From assembly GCA_937973585.1 (NCBI GenBank), contig CALJKN010000062.1:1-37605 (forward strand): a stretch of DNA of 37,605 nucleotides. Reading direction: 5' to 3'. Positions 6,257 through 15,330 of the stretch are shown one piece after another (position 1 is the first letter of the stretch; each line of letters starts with the position of its first letter). The notes beneath the pieces were generated by a model. It did no database searches and had not been told where the DNA came from. It worked only from the letters and a program-made list of their open reading frames with translations. The position numbers and the translations under genes were made by a program. The DNA comes from an uncultured Helicobacteraceae bacterium (GTDB lineage: Bacteria; Campylobacterota; Campylobacteria; Campylobacterales; UBA6016).

Positions 6257-8644
6257 CTATTGACACCCTTCGCACTCGATACTTCTATCCATCGTGTCCT
6301 CTTCGATGTTATTATCAGGACTTTGACTTCTTAGATAATACGTCGATTTTAACCCAAGTTTCCAAGCTAGCATATATATATCGTTTAACGCTTTTCCGCT
6401 AGCATTTTCAAGCTTCATAAAGATATTTAGGCTCTGCCCTTGATCTATCCATTTTTGCCTAACGGCGGCCGCTTTTACGAGCATGGACTGATCTATATCG
6501 TATGCCGATTTATAGTAGCTAAACGTATCAAGCGTAAGGTTTGGGACCACTACCGGAATAAGACCGGATAGGTTGGCTTCAAACCATTTTTTCTTGTATA
6601 TCGGCTCTATAGTTTGCGTTGTACCGACCAAAATCGAGATGCTGGATGTCGGGGCTATAGCCATCAGATAACCGTTTCTCATCCCGTCTTTTTTGATTTT
6701 TTCTCTGAGAGCCCCCCAGTCGTAAGCAGACTCAAAAAGTCCCCTCTCGGATAGTTTTTTGGCCTCTTCGCTTGCATGGTCTATAGGGAGCACCCCTTTT
6801 GACCACATTGAGCCTTCAAAGAGCGGATACGCCCCTTTCTCTACCGCTAGATCAGAGCTTGTTTTGATGGCGTTGTATGAGATGGTTTCAAATATTTCGT
6901 CGATAAACGCAAAATGTCTCTCGCTGCCCCACTCTATCTCTTTTGAGGCCAACAGCTCTGCCTCTCCCATCGCCCCAAGCCCTACGGCTCTAGTTTGCAG
7001 GTTTGTTTTTTTGACTTTTTCTACCGGATAAAAGTTTAACTCTATGACGTTGTCCAGCATTCTAACGGCGATAGGGACAACCCTCTCCAGATCCTCTCTG
7101 GTGTTTATTTTGGAGAGATTGATGCTTGCCAGATTGCAGACTGCCGTTTGCCCCGACTCCGATATCTTTTCGACGATATAAACTTTTTTGCCGCCTATGG
7201 AGTCTATAGAGCTTATTTTGTTGGCTTTTTTGACTATGCCGCTGTCGATTTTTATCTCGTCAGATTCCTCTTTTATCTCTTCACTACCGTCTTCAAATTT
7301 AATTTTAATTTTGTAGTGATTTGAAGATGTGTTTTGGAAAATCTCCGTACATAGATTGCTGCTTCTGATTACGCCGCTATGAAAGTTTGGATTCGCCCTA
7401 TTTGCCGTGTCTTTGAAACACAAAAACGGATTTCCGGTCTCAAAATACGAAAGGAGGATTTTTTTCCACAGATCCTTTGCGTTTACGCTCTCTTTTTTTA
7501 TCTTTTCGTCCGCTTCGTAAGCCTCGTAAGCCGCCTCAAATTCTTCTCCGTAAAGCTCTGTTAGCCCTTGTACGTCGTATGGGTCAAAAAGGCTCCATTT
7601 GCCGTTTTCCTCTACCCTTTTCATAAACAGGTCGTTTAGCCAAAGAGCCGGAAATATATCGTGCGCCCTACGTCTCTCTTCGCCGGAGTTTTTTCTAAGA
7701 TCAAGAAAGTCTTCTATGTCTTTGTGCCACGCCTCAATATATACGGCGATTGCCCCTTTTCTGGTTCCCAGCTGATCCACCGCAACGGCTATATCGTTTG
7801 TAATTTTAAGAAACGGAACTATCCCGCCGGCTGCATTTTTGTGCCCGTCTATAAACGAGTTTGCCGCTCTCACTTTTGCGTAGTCCCAACCTATCCCGCC
7901 GCCGTATTTTGAGAGAAGAGCCATCTCTTTGTATGAATCAAAAATCCCTTCGATATTATCCGGAGTACTCCCTACATAGCAGGAGCTTAGTTGATGTCTC
8001 GGCGTTCTGGCGTTTGAGAGGGTAGGGGTTGCCGCCATTACCTCAAATTTTGATAGCACGTCGTAGAATTTTTTTGCCCAGTACTGTCTATCTTTTTCAT
8101 TTTGGGCCAGAAACATTGCTATGGCCATAAACATATGCTGAGGCAGCTCGATAGACTCACCGTTTTTGTCTTTTAGGAGGTATCTGTCGTATAGGGTTTT
8201 GATTCCCAGATAGTTAAACTGTAGGTCTCTGGACGGCTCTATATACCCATCCAAATCATCCAAATCATATAGCTCTTTTACCCCAGGGACTATCCTCCCC
8301 TCTCTCTCGCCTACTTCAAAATATTTTGCCAGTTTGCAATAACTTTGCCCTTTGCACGCATCTATATTGATTCCGACCCTGTGGTACAAATCGTACAAAA
8401 ACAGTCTTGCGGCGACAAAAGACCAGTCCGGAGCATCTATTTCTATTTTATCAACCGCCGTCTGTATGAGGGTGTGTTGGATTTCTGCCGTGCTCATCCC
8501 GTCTCTAAACTGGATTTTTGCATCTACCTCAAGCTCCGATTGGGATACGTTTCTTAGGTTTGCGACCGCATCTTTGGTGTATTTTTGGATTTTTTTTACA
8601 TCCAGTATCTCGCTTCTACCGTCTCTTTTTACGACCGTTAGCAT
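6257..8644 (-). CDS. nrdA: Class I ribonucleotide reductase, alpha subunit
   Basis: 795 residues. An N-terminal ATP-cone (about 1-90) is followed by the ten-stranded barrel. Active-site residues are Cys222 in L-S-S-C-Y, then Asn430, Cys432 and Glu434 in N-L-C-T-E-I, and Cys503 in C-N-L-A-S-I-N. The C-terminal reductant cysteines are Cys791 and Cys794 in E-C-E-G-C-Q. Between the N-L-C-T-E-I strand and Cys503 there is a lysine- and glutamate-rich insertion of about 40 residues (440-498) compared with E. coli NrdA. As I recall it also occurs in Campylobacter and Helicobacter. The ATG overlaps the purB stop by seven bases, linking purine supply and dNTP synthesis in one transcript. Confidence 0.96.
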   Translation of the reverse strand: MLTVVKRDGRSEILDVKKIQKYTKDAVANLRNVSQSELEVDAKIQFRDGMSTAEIQHTLIQTAVDKIEIDAPDWSFVAARLFLYDLYHRVGINIDACKGQSYCKLAKYFEVGEREGRIVPGVKELYDLDDLDGYIEPSRDLQFNYLGIKTLYDRYLLKDKNGESIELPQHMFMAIAMFLAQNEKDRQYWAKKFYDVLSKFEVMAATPTLSNARTPRHQLSSCYVGSTPDNIEGIFDSYKEMALLSKYGGGIGWDYAKVRAANSFIDGHKNAAGGIVPFLKITNDIAVAVDQLGTRKGAIAVYIEAWHKDIEDFLDLRKNSGEERRRAHDIFPALWLNDLFMKRVEENGKWSLFDPYDVQGLTELYGEEFEAAYEAYEADEKIKKESVNAKDLWKKILLSYFETGNPFLCFKDTANRANPNFHSGVIRSSNLCTEIFQNTSSNHYKIKIKFEDGSEEIKEESDEIKIDSGIVKKANKISSIDSIGGKKVYIVEKISESGQTAVCNLASINLSKINTREDLERVVPIAVRMLDNVIELNFYPVEKVKKTNLQTRAVGLGAMGEAELLASKEIEWGSERHFAFIDEIFETISYNAIKTSSDLAVEKGAYPLFEGSMWSKGVLPIDHASEEAKKLSERGLFESAYDWGALREKIKKDGMRNGYLMAIAPTSSISILVGTTQTIEPIYKKKWFEANLSGLIPVVVPNLTLDTFSYYKSAYDIDQSMLVKAAAVRQKWIDQGQSLNIFMKLENASGKALNDIYMLAWKLGLKSTYYLRSQSPDNNIEEDTMDRSIECEGCQ

Positions 8645-9969
8645 CCAAAAACCCTCTCAAAAATTTTCTCTATGTTTTTTGTGTAATAGCCGTAATCAAA
8701 ACACTCTCTGATCTCAGCCTCCGAGAGTTTTGATCTTAGCTCCTCGTCGGCTAAAAGATTTTGTAGATACAGCGATTCGCCGTTTGAGTTTAGAGCCGGT
8801 TTTCCTTGTTGTAAATCCGCCCACACTTTCATGGCGTTTCTTTGGACTATTTTGTAGCCGTCCTCTCTTGAGACCCCTTTTAGCGGCAGTTCCAAAAGCA
8901 CCCTTTGTGAAAACACGAGGCCGCCCGTTAGGTTTAGGTTTTTCATCATGTTTTCCGGGTATACGACAAGTTTTGAGATAACCCCGTTAAATCTGTTTAG
9001 CATAAAGTCGGTCGTGATAAACGCATCAGGGAGCATAAATCTCTCTACGGAGGAGTGCGATATATCCCTCTCGTGCCACAAGGCGACGTTTTCCATAGCT
9101 GGGACGGCGTAGCTTCGCACTACTCTGGCAAGCCCCGTGATATTTTCGGTTAGCACTGGATTTCTTTTGTGAGGCATGGCGCTTGAGCCCTTTTGTCCGG
9201 GGCTAAAATACTCCTCCGCTTCGTATACTTCGGTTCTTTGGAGGTGTCTTATCTCTACCGCAAATTTCTCTATGCTGGAGGCCAGTAGCGACAAGGCTGT
9301 TATGACTCTGGCGTATCTGTCTCTTTGGATTACCTGATTTGAGGCTTTGGCAACTCCGAGTCCTAGATATTTGCAAGTAAGCTCTTCTAGCTCTATCGGG
9401 GTGTGGGCTAGATTTCCCATCGCTCCGCTCACCATACCTACGCTGATTACCTCTAAAGCGCTTTTTAGGTTTTCAAGGTGTCTTCTGAGTTCGTCGTACC
9501 ATATCGCAAGCTTGAGTCCAAAAGTGATAGGTTCTCCGTGGATTCCGTGGCTACGGCCAACGCAAAGGGTCATTTTGTGCTCTAAGGCCCTTGTTTTGAC
9601 GGAGCCCATAATCTCCTCAACGTCTTTTATGATTATTTGCATAGAGTCTTTCATTTGAAGCGCTACGGCGGTATCTATAGTATCAGAACTGGTCATACCG
9701 TAGTGGACCCATCTGCTCTCTTCGCCTAACGTATTGGCCACACTCGTCAAAAACGCTATCACGTCATGTTTTGTGGTTTTTTCTATTTCGTCTATCTCTG
9801 CTATATCAAAACCGGCGTTTGCGGCTATTTTCTCCACATCCTCTTTTGGTATGAGCCCTAGCTCCCCCCACGCTTTAGCGGCGGCTATCTCCACCTTTAA
9901 CCAAGCGTCGTATTTTGCCTGCATAGTCCACAGATTTTTCATCTCTTCTCTAGCGTATCTCTCTACCAT
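8638..9969 (-). CDS. purB: Adenylosuccinate lyase
   Basis: 443 residues of the fumarase/aspartase superfamily. The signature G-S-S-A-M-P-H-K-R-N-P spans 261-271 (catalytic serine 263) and the catalytic histidine region R-S-H-G-I-H-G-E-P spans 139-147. The enzyme cleaves SAICAR in the purine pathway and adenylosuccinate in AMP synthesis, releasing fumarate. A Shine-Dalgarno AAAGG lies about nine bases before the ATG. First gene of the run with nrdA, nrdB and pcm. A TAAAAT -10-like sequence lies about 35 bases upstream. Family length is as expected. Confidence 0.95.
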   Translation of the reverse strand: MVERYAREEMKNLWTMQAKYDAWLKVEIAAAKAWGELGLIPKEDVEKIAANAGFDIAEIDEIEKTTKHDVIAFLTSVANTLGEESRWVHYGMTSSDTIDTAVALQMKDSMQIIIKDVEEIMGSVKTRALEHKMTLCVGRSHGIHGEPITFGLKLAIWYDELRRHLENLKSALEVISVGMVSGAMGNLAHTPIELEELTCKYLGLGVAKASNQVIQRDRYARVITALSLLASSIEKFAVEIRHLQRTEVYEAEEYFSPGQKGSSAMPHKRNPVLTENITGLARVVRSYAVPAMENVALWHERDISHSSVERFMLPDAFITTDFMLNRFNGVISKLVVYPENMMKNLNLTGGLVFSQRVLLELPLKGVSREDGYKIVQRNAMKVWADLQQGKPALNSNGESLYLQNLLADEELRSKLSEAEIRECFDYGYYTKNIEKIFERVFGC

Positions 9970-10067
9970 TTTGGGGAACCTTTACGTAAAATGTTTTTTG
10001 TGATTTTATGGAAATAGGGCTGAAAGGAGGGCTAGAACCGGGTTAGTTTTTATTTTACCGAAAGCGG

Positions 10068-10086
10068 GGGAAACCGGATGTTTCCC
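10068..10086. other. Hairpin between the porin and purB genes
   Basis: GGGAAAC, five-base loop, GTTTCCC: a perfect 7-bp stem located about 22 bases past the porin stop on the minus strand. A second small palindrome (CCGAAAGCGG-like) follows. There is no uridine run, so it may mark the 3' end of the porin transcript without being an intrinsic terminator. Confidence 0.35.
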
Positions 10087-10108
10087 TGATGTTTTGCGGC
10101 CTTATGCT

Positions 10109-11314
10109 TTATTTGGCAAAGCTATAGTAGTAGATTATCCTGAGGTCTTTTCTATCTTCGTATCCGGTGGTTTTCGCACCGCTCCATGCCGCCAGAGTCC
10201 TGCCGTACTCGTTTGCTTTGCTCGATTCGTCTTTAAGTGAGTATCTGAGTCTTAGTTTATTTGATTGGTTAAATGTGTACCATCCGTCAAACATCGTCTC
10301 TGAGAAGTCATCTCTGATATTCCCCTCTTTGGCGTATACGTTTACCCTCCCTATCTTGGCCGACATGTTTTTTATAGGTTTTAGGACTATATATCCACCT
10401 ACCGCTTCGCTCGGCTGATATATTCCGTACCCTTGTTGCCAGTCGGTATACATAGCACCGGATTCGACGGCGGCAAAGTTGTTTCCTAGGATTTTGTTGT
10501 ATACGGCAACAATATCGGCTCCAAACAGTTCACCGCCTATTTGAAAGCCGAACATTTTTGAATCTTTTGAGGCTCTGTAGTCGTTTGCTCCATATTGTCC
10601 GTCTATAAACATTTTGCCGAATTTTTGTCTGAATTCGCCGTATCTGTAGTCGGCTACGGATATATTTGAGTTATTTAGAGCTTTGACGTACTGAGCTTTG
10701 AGGGTCAAATCTTTAAAGTAGTTGTTTTGTAGGTATAGATACCCTAGCCCCTTCTCTCCCCAACTCTCCGACATATCCCTAAAGGTGTTGTAGGTGGAGG
10801 CAAATCCGGTATATCTGCCTATCCAGCCGGCCTCTAAAACGGTTGAGGGGATTATCTGTGTTTTTAGAACGCCGCCGCTGTATACGGAGGGTAGAAGTCT
10901 TAGGTCGTGGTCGTTTATCAGTGGTGTCGAGAGCCGTTGTTTGCCGATTTTGAGCTCAAGCATATTTGTTTTGTATTTTATATACGATTCACCTATAAAC
11001 GACAGGTTGTTATTTGTTCCGCTCTCTAGCATAGAGCTTCCGGTGGCATCGTCTTTGCTTATAAACCCCGGTCTATAGCTTCCGTACTTAGCAAGAGCCG
11101 CTGAAAACCCTGCGAACTCTCCGGTTTCTATTTTTGCTATTCCGCCGACCGTAAATGTTTTGGCATCCGGAGATACCGGTTTTTGAAAGTCTCTGTCAAA
11201 ATAAAAAGCCCTTGCGTCAACAGTAAATCTGCTAGATTTCAATGCCTCCGTGATATCCTCCGAGGCCAATAGTGAGCATGCGCCGGTGAAAGCCAAAAGT
11301 AATGTTTTTTTCAT
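10109..11314 (-). CDS. OprD-family outer-membrane porin
   Basis: 401 residues, with a signal peptide (about 1-17, cleavage near Leu-Leu-Ala-Ser) and alternating beta-strand pattern rich in aromatic girdle residues throughout. The stretch G-K-Q-R-L-S-T-P-L-I-N-D-H-D-L-R-L-L-P near 124-142 is the typical plug/loop signature of OprD/OprD-like porins, which admit small carboxylates, amino acids or peptides. The C-terminus ends Tyr-Tyr-Tyr-Ser-Phe-Ala-Lys, so the usual terminal phenylalanine is displaced by two residues. The start abuts the response-regulator stop, suggesting that one transcript links the porin to the sensor phosphatase and receiver upstream. Substrate unknown. Confidence 0.85.
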   Translation of the reverse strand: MKKTLLLAFTGACSLLASEDITEALKSSRFTVDARAFYFDRDFQKPVSPDAKTFTVGGIAKIETGEFAGFSAALAKYGSYRPGFISKDDATGSSMLESGTNNNLSFIGESYIKYKTNMLELKIGKQRLSTPLINDHDLRLLPSVYSGGVLKTQIIPSTVLEAGWIGRYTGFASTYNTFRDMSESWGEKGLGYLYLQNNYFKDLTLKAQYVKALNNSNISVADYRYGEFRQKFGKMFIDGQYGANDYRASKDSKMFGFQIGGELFGADIVAVYNKILGNNFAAVESGAMYTDWQQGYGIYQPSEAVGGYIVLKPIKNMSAKIGRVNVYAKEGNIRDDFSETMFDGWYTFNQSNKLRLRYSLKDESSKANEYGRTLAAWSGAKTTGYEDRKDLRIIYYYSFAK

Positions 11315-11668
11315 TTATCTAAGCTCATTTACTATTTTTGTAAACTCTTCTATCGTGATAGGTTTTTGCATAACCTGTTTTACCCCGTTTTTTAGGGCAA
11401 TAAGTATCTCTTTTTTGTCTACGCTGGAGGTAATCAATATAATATTCGCCTCTTTATGGTTTTTTAGTATCTCTTTTGAGGCCTCTATCCCGTTTAGTTT
11501 CGGCATCTCTATATCTATCGTAACGATAGTTGGGCGTAGTTTTTCGTACTGCTCGATAGCCTCAAGACCGTCGGAAGCTTCGCCGATTACGGTGCCTCCC
11601 ACTTGTGTAACGAAATCGGCTATTTTTTTTCGCGAGAAACCGGAGTCGTCAACTATCAAAAAATTCAT
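11315..11668 (-). CDS. Stand-alone CheY-like response regulator receiver
   Basis: 117 residues, a single receiver domain. The acidic pair Asp7-Asp8, phospho-acceptor Asp52 in T-I-D-I-E-M-P, the switch Thr in I-T-S-S (near 75) and Lys in Q-K-P (near 102) are all intact, so phosphorylation is expected. No output domain. It lies between the sensor phosphatase (23-base gap) and the porin (adjacent), in the same direction. Because no histidine kinase is encoded here, it is either phosphorylated by a kinase elsewhere (for example CheA) or acts with the neighbouring sensor in an unknown way. Not assigned as CheY itself. Confidence 0.9.
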   Translation of the reverse strand: MNFLIVDDSGFSRKKIADFVTQVGGTVIGEASDGLEAIEQYEKLRPTIVTIDIEMPKLNGIEASKEILKNHKEANIILITSSVDKKEILIALKNGVKQVMQKPITIEEFTKIVNELR

Positions 11669-11691
11669 TTATCTTTCCTTGTCGTTATATA

Positions 11692-13809
11692 TTAAAATCT
11701 AAAGCCGATTACCGTGATATCGTCGTTTCTTGTTTCGTCTTTTTGGTAGGCATATAACTCTTCCAAAAATATCTCCTGCTGGTCGGCAAGAGATTCGGTA
11801 TGGTTTTTCTCGATAATATCGCAAAATCTTTTCCGTCCGAATGGAAACCCTTTTTCGCCGCCGTTTTGATCTATATATCCGTCCGTCGTAATATAAAATG
11901 GGATCCCATCTTTGATTTTGACGGTATGTTCCGTAAACCTAAAATCTGTTTTCGATTTTTTATAGCCGATAGAGTGCTTATCCCCTTTTATCGTCTTTAG
12001 CTCTCCGTCCTCTACATAAAATAGCGACGTTTGGGCTCCGGCGAATTTTAGGATCCCCTCTTTTTTATTGCAGTAGATGATCCCGCCGTCAAAACCGACG
12101 TTGCTGATAGAGTCGTCTTCTTCGTCTTGCTTTAGGAGACTTTTCATGTTTTCATTGAAAAAGCCTAGAAGCCTAGATACGTCTACCGGTTTGTTTTCGT
12201 ATTTGATTTTTTCTATCGCCTGTCTCTCTATGGCTTTTACCATCATCGTAACGAGTGCGCCCGGTACCCCGTGTCCTGTGCAGTCGGCTACAATCAAGAG
12301 GCAATCCTCCCCTTTGTTTGGCTCCTCAAAAAAGTATATATCGCCTCCGACTATATCTTTTGGGTGCCAGATTACAAAGTAGTCGCTAAAGTATTTTCTA
12401 AAACTGCCGGAAAGCGGCATTATTGAGTGTTGGATTAGTGATGAGAACTCTATCGACTCCTTCACCCGTTTGTGCATACACTCTACCTCACCTTTTGCCG
12501 CTTCAAGCTCTATCATCGCTTTTTTGAGGTTTGCCTCGGTCTCTTTGATAGCTGTGATATCGGTAAAGGTTCCGATAAGCCCTCCCGGTTTGCCGTCGCT
12601 GTTTTTAAACCCTTGCACCGAGGATAGAGAGTATCTGGCTTTGCCGTCGGCAAATACCATCTCTTGTTCTCTTACGATATTGGAAGACTCTTTGATTATC
12701 TCTGTGTCTTCTTTGTTATACTTGATTCTGTCTTCTATCGGGATGTATTCTAGCTCCATGACGGTTTTACCCAGTAGCTCTCTGGCCTCTGCGTCAAAGG
12801 CTTTTTTGTAGGCGGTATTGTAGGCGGTATTAAATCCTGTAAAGACCCCTTTTGAGTTTTTATGAAAAATTGGATTCGGTAGTGCATCCAACATTGTTTT
12901 CATCAGGAGGTTCGAGTCGGCCAGTTTTTTTTGTATTTTTTTTACCCGCCATGTATAAAAGCCTATTGCCGATATGATGAGGAAAAAGCCGCCGAAAATT
13001 TTTCCGATTAAAATCCAGTCGGTCTGTGCCTTCAAATCTACCGTAACCCATTTTTTAACTATTTCAGATTTTTCGGTTTCGGTTATGTCGTCAAGCCCCT
13101 TTTGCAAAATCCCTTTAAGAGTATCATTGCCTAGTGCGACGGCCATCCTCAGCTCTTTTGGGGCAAATAGCTTATCGCTTGAGACCCCGACTATTTTTAG
13201 GTTGTTAAGGCCGTTGACCCTGATTGTGTGAGCCTCGATCGGTAGAATTCCGATAGTTAGATCCGCCTCTCCGTAAGAGACGGCTTGCAATGCCCCGAGG
13301 GTGTCTTTTCTGAGGACGAGTTTTGTGTCTTGATGGTTTTTGGCAAGGTAGTTGTGGTTGTAAAAACCCTCTTCGATGGCTATTTTTTTATCCAGAATGT
13401 CTTCGTATTTTTTGTATTCCCTCGCATCGGAGACTTTGGTGACGATGCAGTGTGGGACTAGCTGATACGGATTCGTAAAAGCCAAAAACCTCTCCCGCTC
13501 TTCGTTTTTTACGATATTTAACATAACATCCAAAGAGCCGTTTTTCATCATCTCCAAAAAGTCATTCCAGTTCGAACCAGTGACATACTCCACTTTTAGC
13601 CCTGTTTTTTGAGCAACAAGGTTCATAAAGTCTATAGAGAGACCCTTGGGAGTATCGTTTTCGTTGAAGTTAAAAGGAGCCCAACTCTTTTCGTTGTGGA
13701 CTTTGATTACGGGGTGTGTTTTTAGGTATTCACTCTCTTGCGGTGTCAACGTAACAGCCCCTGATAGAAGCTCGGCGCAGACAAAAGAGATAAACATAAA
13801 TCTACGCAA
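11692..13809 (-). CDS. Transmembrane sensor with periplasmic solute-binding domain, PAS and PP2C/SpoIIE phosphatase
   Basis: About 705 residues. The signal sequence is followed by a family-3 solute-binding domain (about 25-260, amino-acid-binding type, with W-A-P-F-N-F near 43), a membrane helix (about 265-288), PAS (about 305-425), a coiled coil (425-460) and a SpoIIE-type PP2C domain (about 465-705). Metal-binding aspartates are visible in G-G-D-I-Y (490), A-D-C-T-G-H-G (509), T-T-D-G-Y (643) and N-D-D-I-T (696). The expected role is to read a periplasmic solute and dephosphorylate a serine/threonine on a cytoplasmic partner such as an anti-sigma antagonist. No STAS protein or switch kinase is encoded nearby. 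Start: TTG at 13809 has GAGG six bases upstream and gives a clean signal peptide, and is preferred to TTG at 13821. Confidence 0.88.
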   Translation of the reverse strand: MRRFMFISFVCAELLSGAVTLTPQESEYLKTHPVIKVHNEKSWAPFNFNENDTPKGLSIDFMNLVAQKTGLKVEYVTGSNWNDFLEMMKNGSLDVMLNIVKNEERERFLAFTNPYQLVPHCIVTKVSDAREYKKYEDILDKKIAIEEGFYNHNYLAKNHQDTKLVLRKDTLGALQAVSYGEADLTIGILPIEAHTIRVNGLNNLKIVGVSSDKLFAPKELRMAVALGNDTLKGILQKGLDDITETEKSEIVKKWVTVDLKAQTDWILIGKIFGGFFLIISAIGFYTWRVKKIQKKLADSNLLMKTMLDALPNPIFHKNSKGVFTGFNTAYNTAYKKAFDAEARELLGKTVMELEYIPIEDRIKYNKEDTEIIKESSNIVREQEMVFADGKARYSLSSVQGFKNSDGKPGGLIGTFTDITAIKETEANLKKAMIELEAAKGEVECMHKRVKESIEFSSLIQHSIMPLSGSFRKYFSDYFVIWHPKDIVGGDIYFFEEPNKGEDCLLIVADCTGHGVPGALVTMMVKAIERQAIEKIKYENKPVDVSRLLGFFNENMKSLLKQDEEDDSISNVGFDGGIIYCNKKEGILKFAGAQTSLFYVEDGELKTIKGDKHSIGYKKSKTDFRFTEHTVKIKDGIPFYITTDGYIDQNGGEKGFPFGRKRFCDIIEKNHTESLADQQEIFLEELYAYQKDETRNDDITVIGFRF

Positions 13810-13854
13810 TAGGCACCTCAAATGTTAAGAATTTAAATATAAGTTGGGATTTTG

Positions 13855-13882
13855 ATTATAGGTTAAATTTTTTGCTATTATA
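13855..13882 (-). promoter_or_regulatory. Candidate promoter(s) for the sensor-phosphatase operon
   Basis: The 110-base AT-rich gap between two divergent genes holds two perfect minus-strand TATAAT hexamers (13855-13860 and 13877-13882). No good -35 is seen, as is usual for Campylobacterota sigma-70 promoters. On the plus strand TATTAT (13876-13881) could serve the divergent 458-residue gene. The start sites are inferred. Confidence 0.45.
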
Positions 13883-13931
13883 CAAAAATAAAATGTAAAA
13901 TTTGTGACAAAATTAATGCAATAGGCTAAAT

Positions 13932-15308
13932 ATGCAAATATCTATCATCGGTGAAAATACTGAGTTTGCGGAAAATATACAAAAATGTATAAATTTGATT
14001 TTGCAAGAGGGGAAATCCAAAGATTCAAAAGAGTACAAAAGCGAAAGCATTACTGTAAATACACTTTCGTCCGATATCGACAAAGACGGCTTTTTGAAAC
14101 AAAAAATAGATATTGCTTTTGTCGGTTGTAGTGCTATACAAAAATACAAAGTAGCAGAGAGGATTAAAGCTAGGCACCCCGCCTCGCTTGTGATAGCGGT
14201 TTCGGAGGCGGAAAACGGCGGCATTAGCCTAGGCGAGGCAGGAGTCGTAGACGATTTTATAGGTTTTGATACTGTCTCCTCAGAGTATTTTCCTCTAAAA
14301 TTCGCCCTGTGGTTTGCTTTGGCTGAGCTTAGAGAGCATGATGTCGGATTTTCTAGCGACCATAAAAATGCAATCAACGTAAGGGTTTGGAACCGCAAAA
14401 CTATCTTTCAACTTGAAGATGAAAGCTCTCTTGGCCTAATCTGGGAGTTTTTTATTAATGACAAAAGGTTTGACCTGATTCCGTACGCCAATAACTGGAT
14501 ACAGGCTTGCTATAGTATATGTCTCAGGATTTTAGAGAGTGGATATACCTCGACCGTTGTTTTTGATGAGAACGATACGACCTATATGTTGACGGTCTCT
14601 TCATTGCCGATAGGGAAAAAGAGTTTTTATGATGAATTAGTAGCTCATGCACAGCTTGATAAACTCCGATTTATAAGCCATATGCACAAAAAAGCCAAAG
14701 GTGTTTTCTCTTTGCTTCTGCTTAAAAATCTATCGTTTGACGATGATATGGCACATGGGAAAAAACCGGACGAGAGAGATGCAAAGCAGCAAAAAAGCAC
14801 TGCAAAGAATACGGAGGGGTCGTCGTATGTCCCGCTCAAAAATCCGTCAATGTCAAAAGATCCGGCAAGAGAGTATGTAAAAGAGTGCGGCATTGAGGAG
14901 GAGGATCTGGTTGAAATCAGAGCTTTGGAGAGCGAACTAAGGGATGATCTGGCCGAGACTGAAGATCTATTTAAGCAGCTTCGGATATACGGTAGGTATT
15001 TTGTCGATTTTGCAAACGCTATAAAAATGCTTATCGAATTTGAAGATTTGCAGCAAATTATGGAGGACATCGGCGGGGTGATGCTCTCTATCGAAAATGT
15101 CAAAAATATAGACAAATCGGTATTTTTTGCAGATATGATCAGGCAGGATTTGTCGCTTTGGTTTAGCCACGTATTTATCCTTCAGGATGCCCAAAACGTG
15201 CACTATCTGGACGCTTCACTGGCAAGCAGTTGCCACAAGATAAAAGAGTATCTGATACCGGAGCATAACGTAAAAGTCGATGATGATGACGATTTGGAGT
15301 TGTTTTGA
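13932..15308 (+). CDS. Unrecognised 458-residue protein with receiver-like N-terminus
   Basis: I do not recognise a family. Residues 1-135 alternate beta strands and helices like a response-regulator receiver (M-Q-I-S-I-I-G-E at the start, D-I-A-F-V-G-C-S where the phospho-Asp strand would be), but the acidic pocket and phospho-acceptor are missing. Residues about 145-265 form a mixed alpha/beta region. Residues 275-320 are a charged, low-complexity linker. Residues 325-445 are helical with a predicted coiled coil (E-L-R-D-D-L-A-E-T-E). The tail is very acidic (D-D-D-D-D-L-E-L-F). No signal peptide or membrane segment. An AGG lies six bases before the ATG. It is divergent from the sensor-phosphatase gene and shares its promoter region, so a signalling role is suspected. 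Confidence 0.8.
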   Translation: MQISIIGENTEFAENIQKCINLILQEGKSKDSKEYKSESITVNTLSSDIDKDGFLKQKIDIAFVGCSAIQKYKVAERIKARHPASLVIAVSEAENGGISLGEAGVVDDFIGFDTVSSEYFPLKFALWFALAELREHDVGFSSDHKNAINVRVWNRKTIFQLEDESSLGLIWEFFINDKRFDLIPYANNWIQACYSICLRILESGYTSTVVFDENDTTYMLTVSSLPIGKKSFYDELVAHAQLDKLRFISHMHKKAKGVFSLLLLKNLSFDDDMAHGKKPDERDAKQQKSTAKNTEGSSYVPLKNPSMSKDPAREYVKECGIEEEDLVEIRALESELRDDLAETEDLFKQLRIYGRYFVDFANAIKMLIEFEDLQQIMEDIGGVMLSIENVKNIDKSVFFADMIRQDLSLWFSHVFILQDAQNVHYLDASLASSCHKIKEYLIPEHNVKVDDDDDLELF

Positions 15309-15330
15309 TCCGCTTTTTTTGTAAGAGGGG

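Noticed and set aside
9970..10108. NrdR box or other dedicated control of the purB-nrdAB run
   Set aside because: No tandem NrdR-like palindromes were found here or in the nrdA-nrdB gap (6189-6256).
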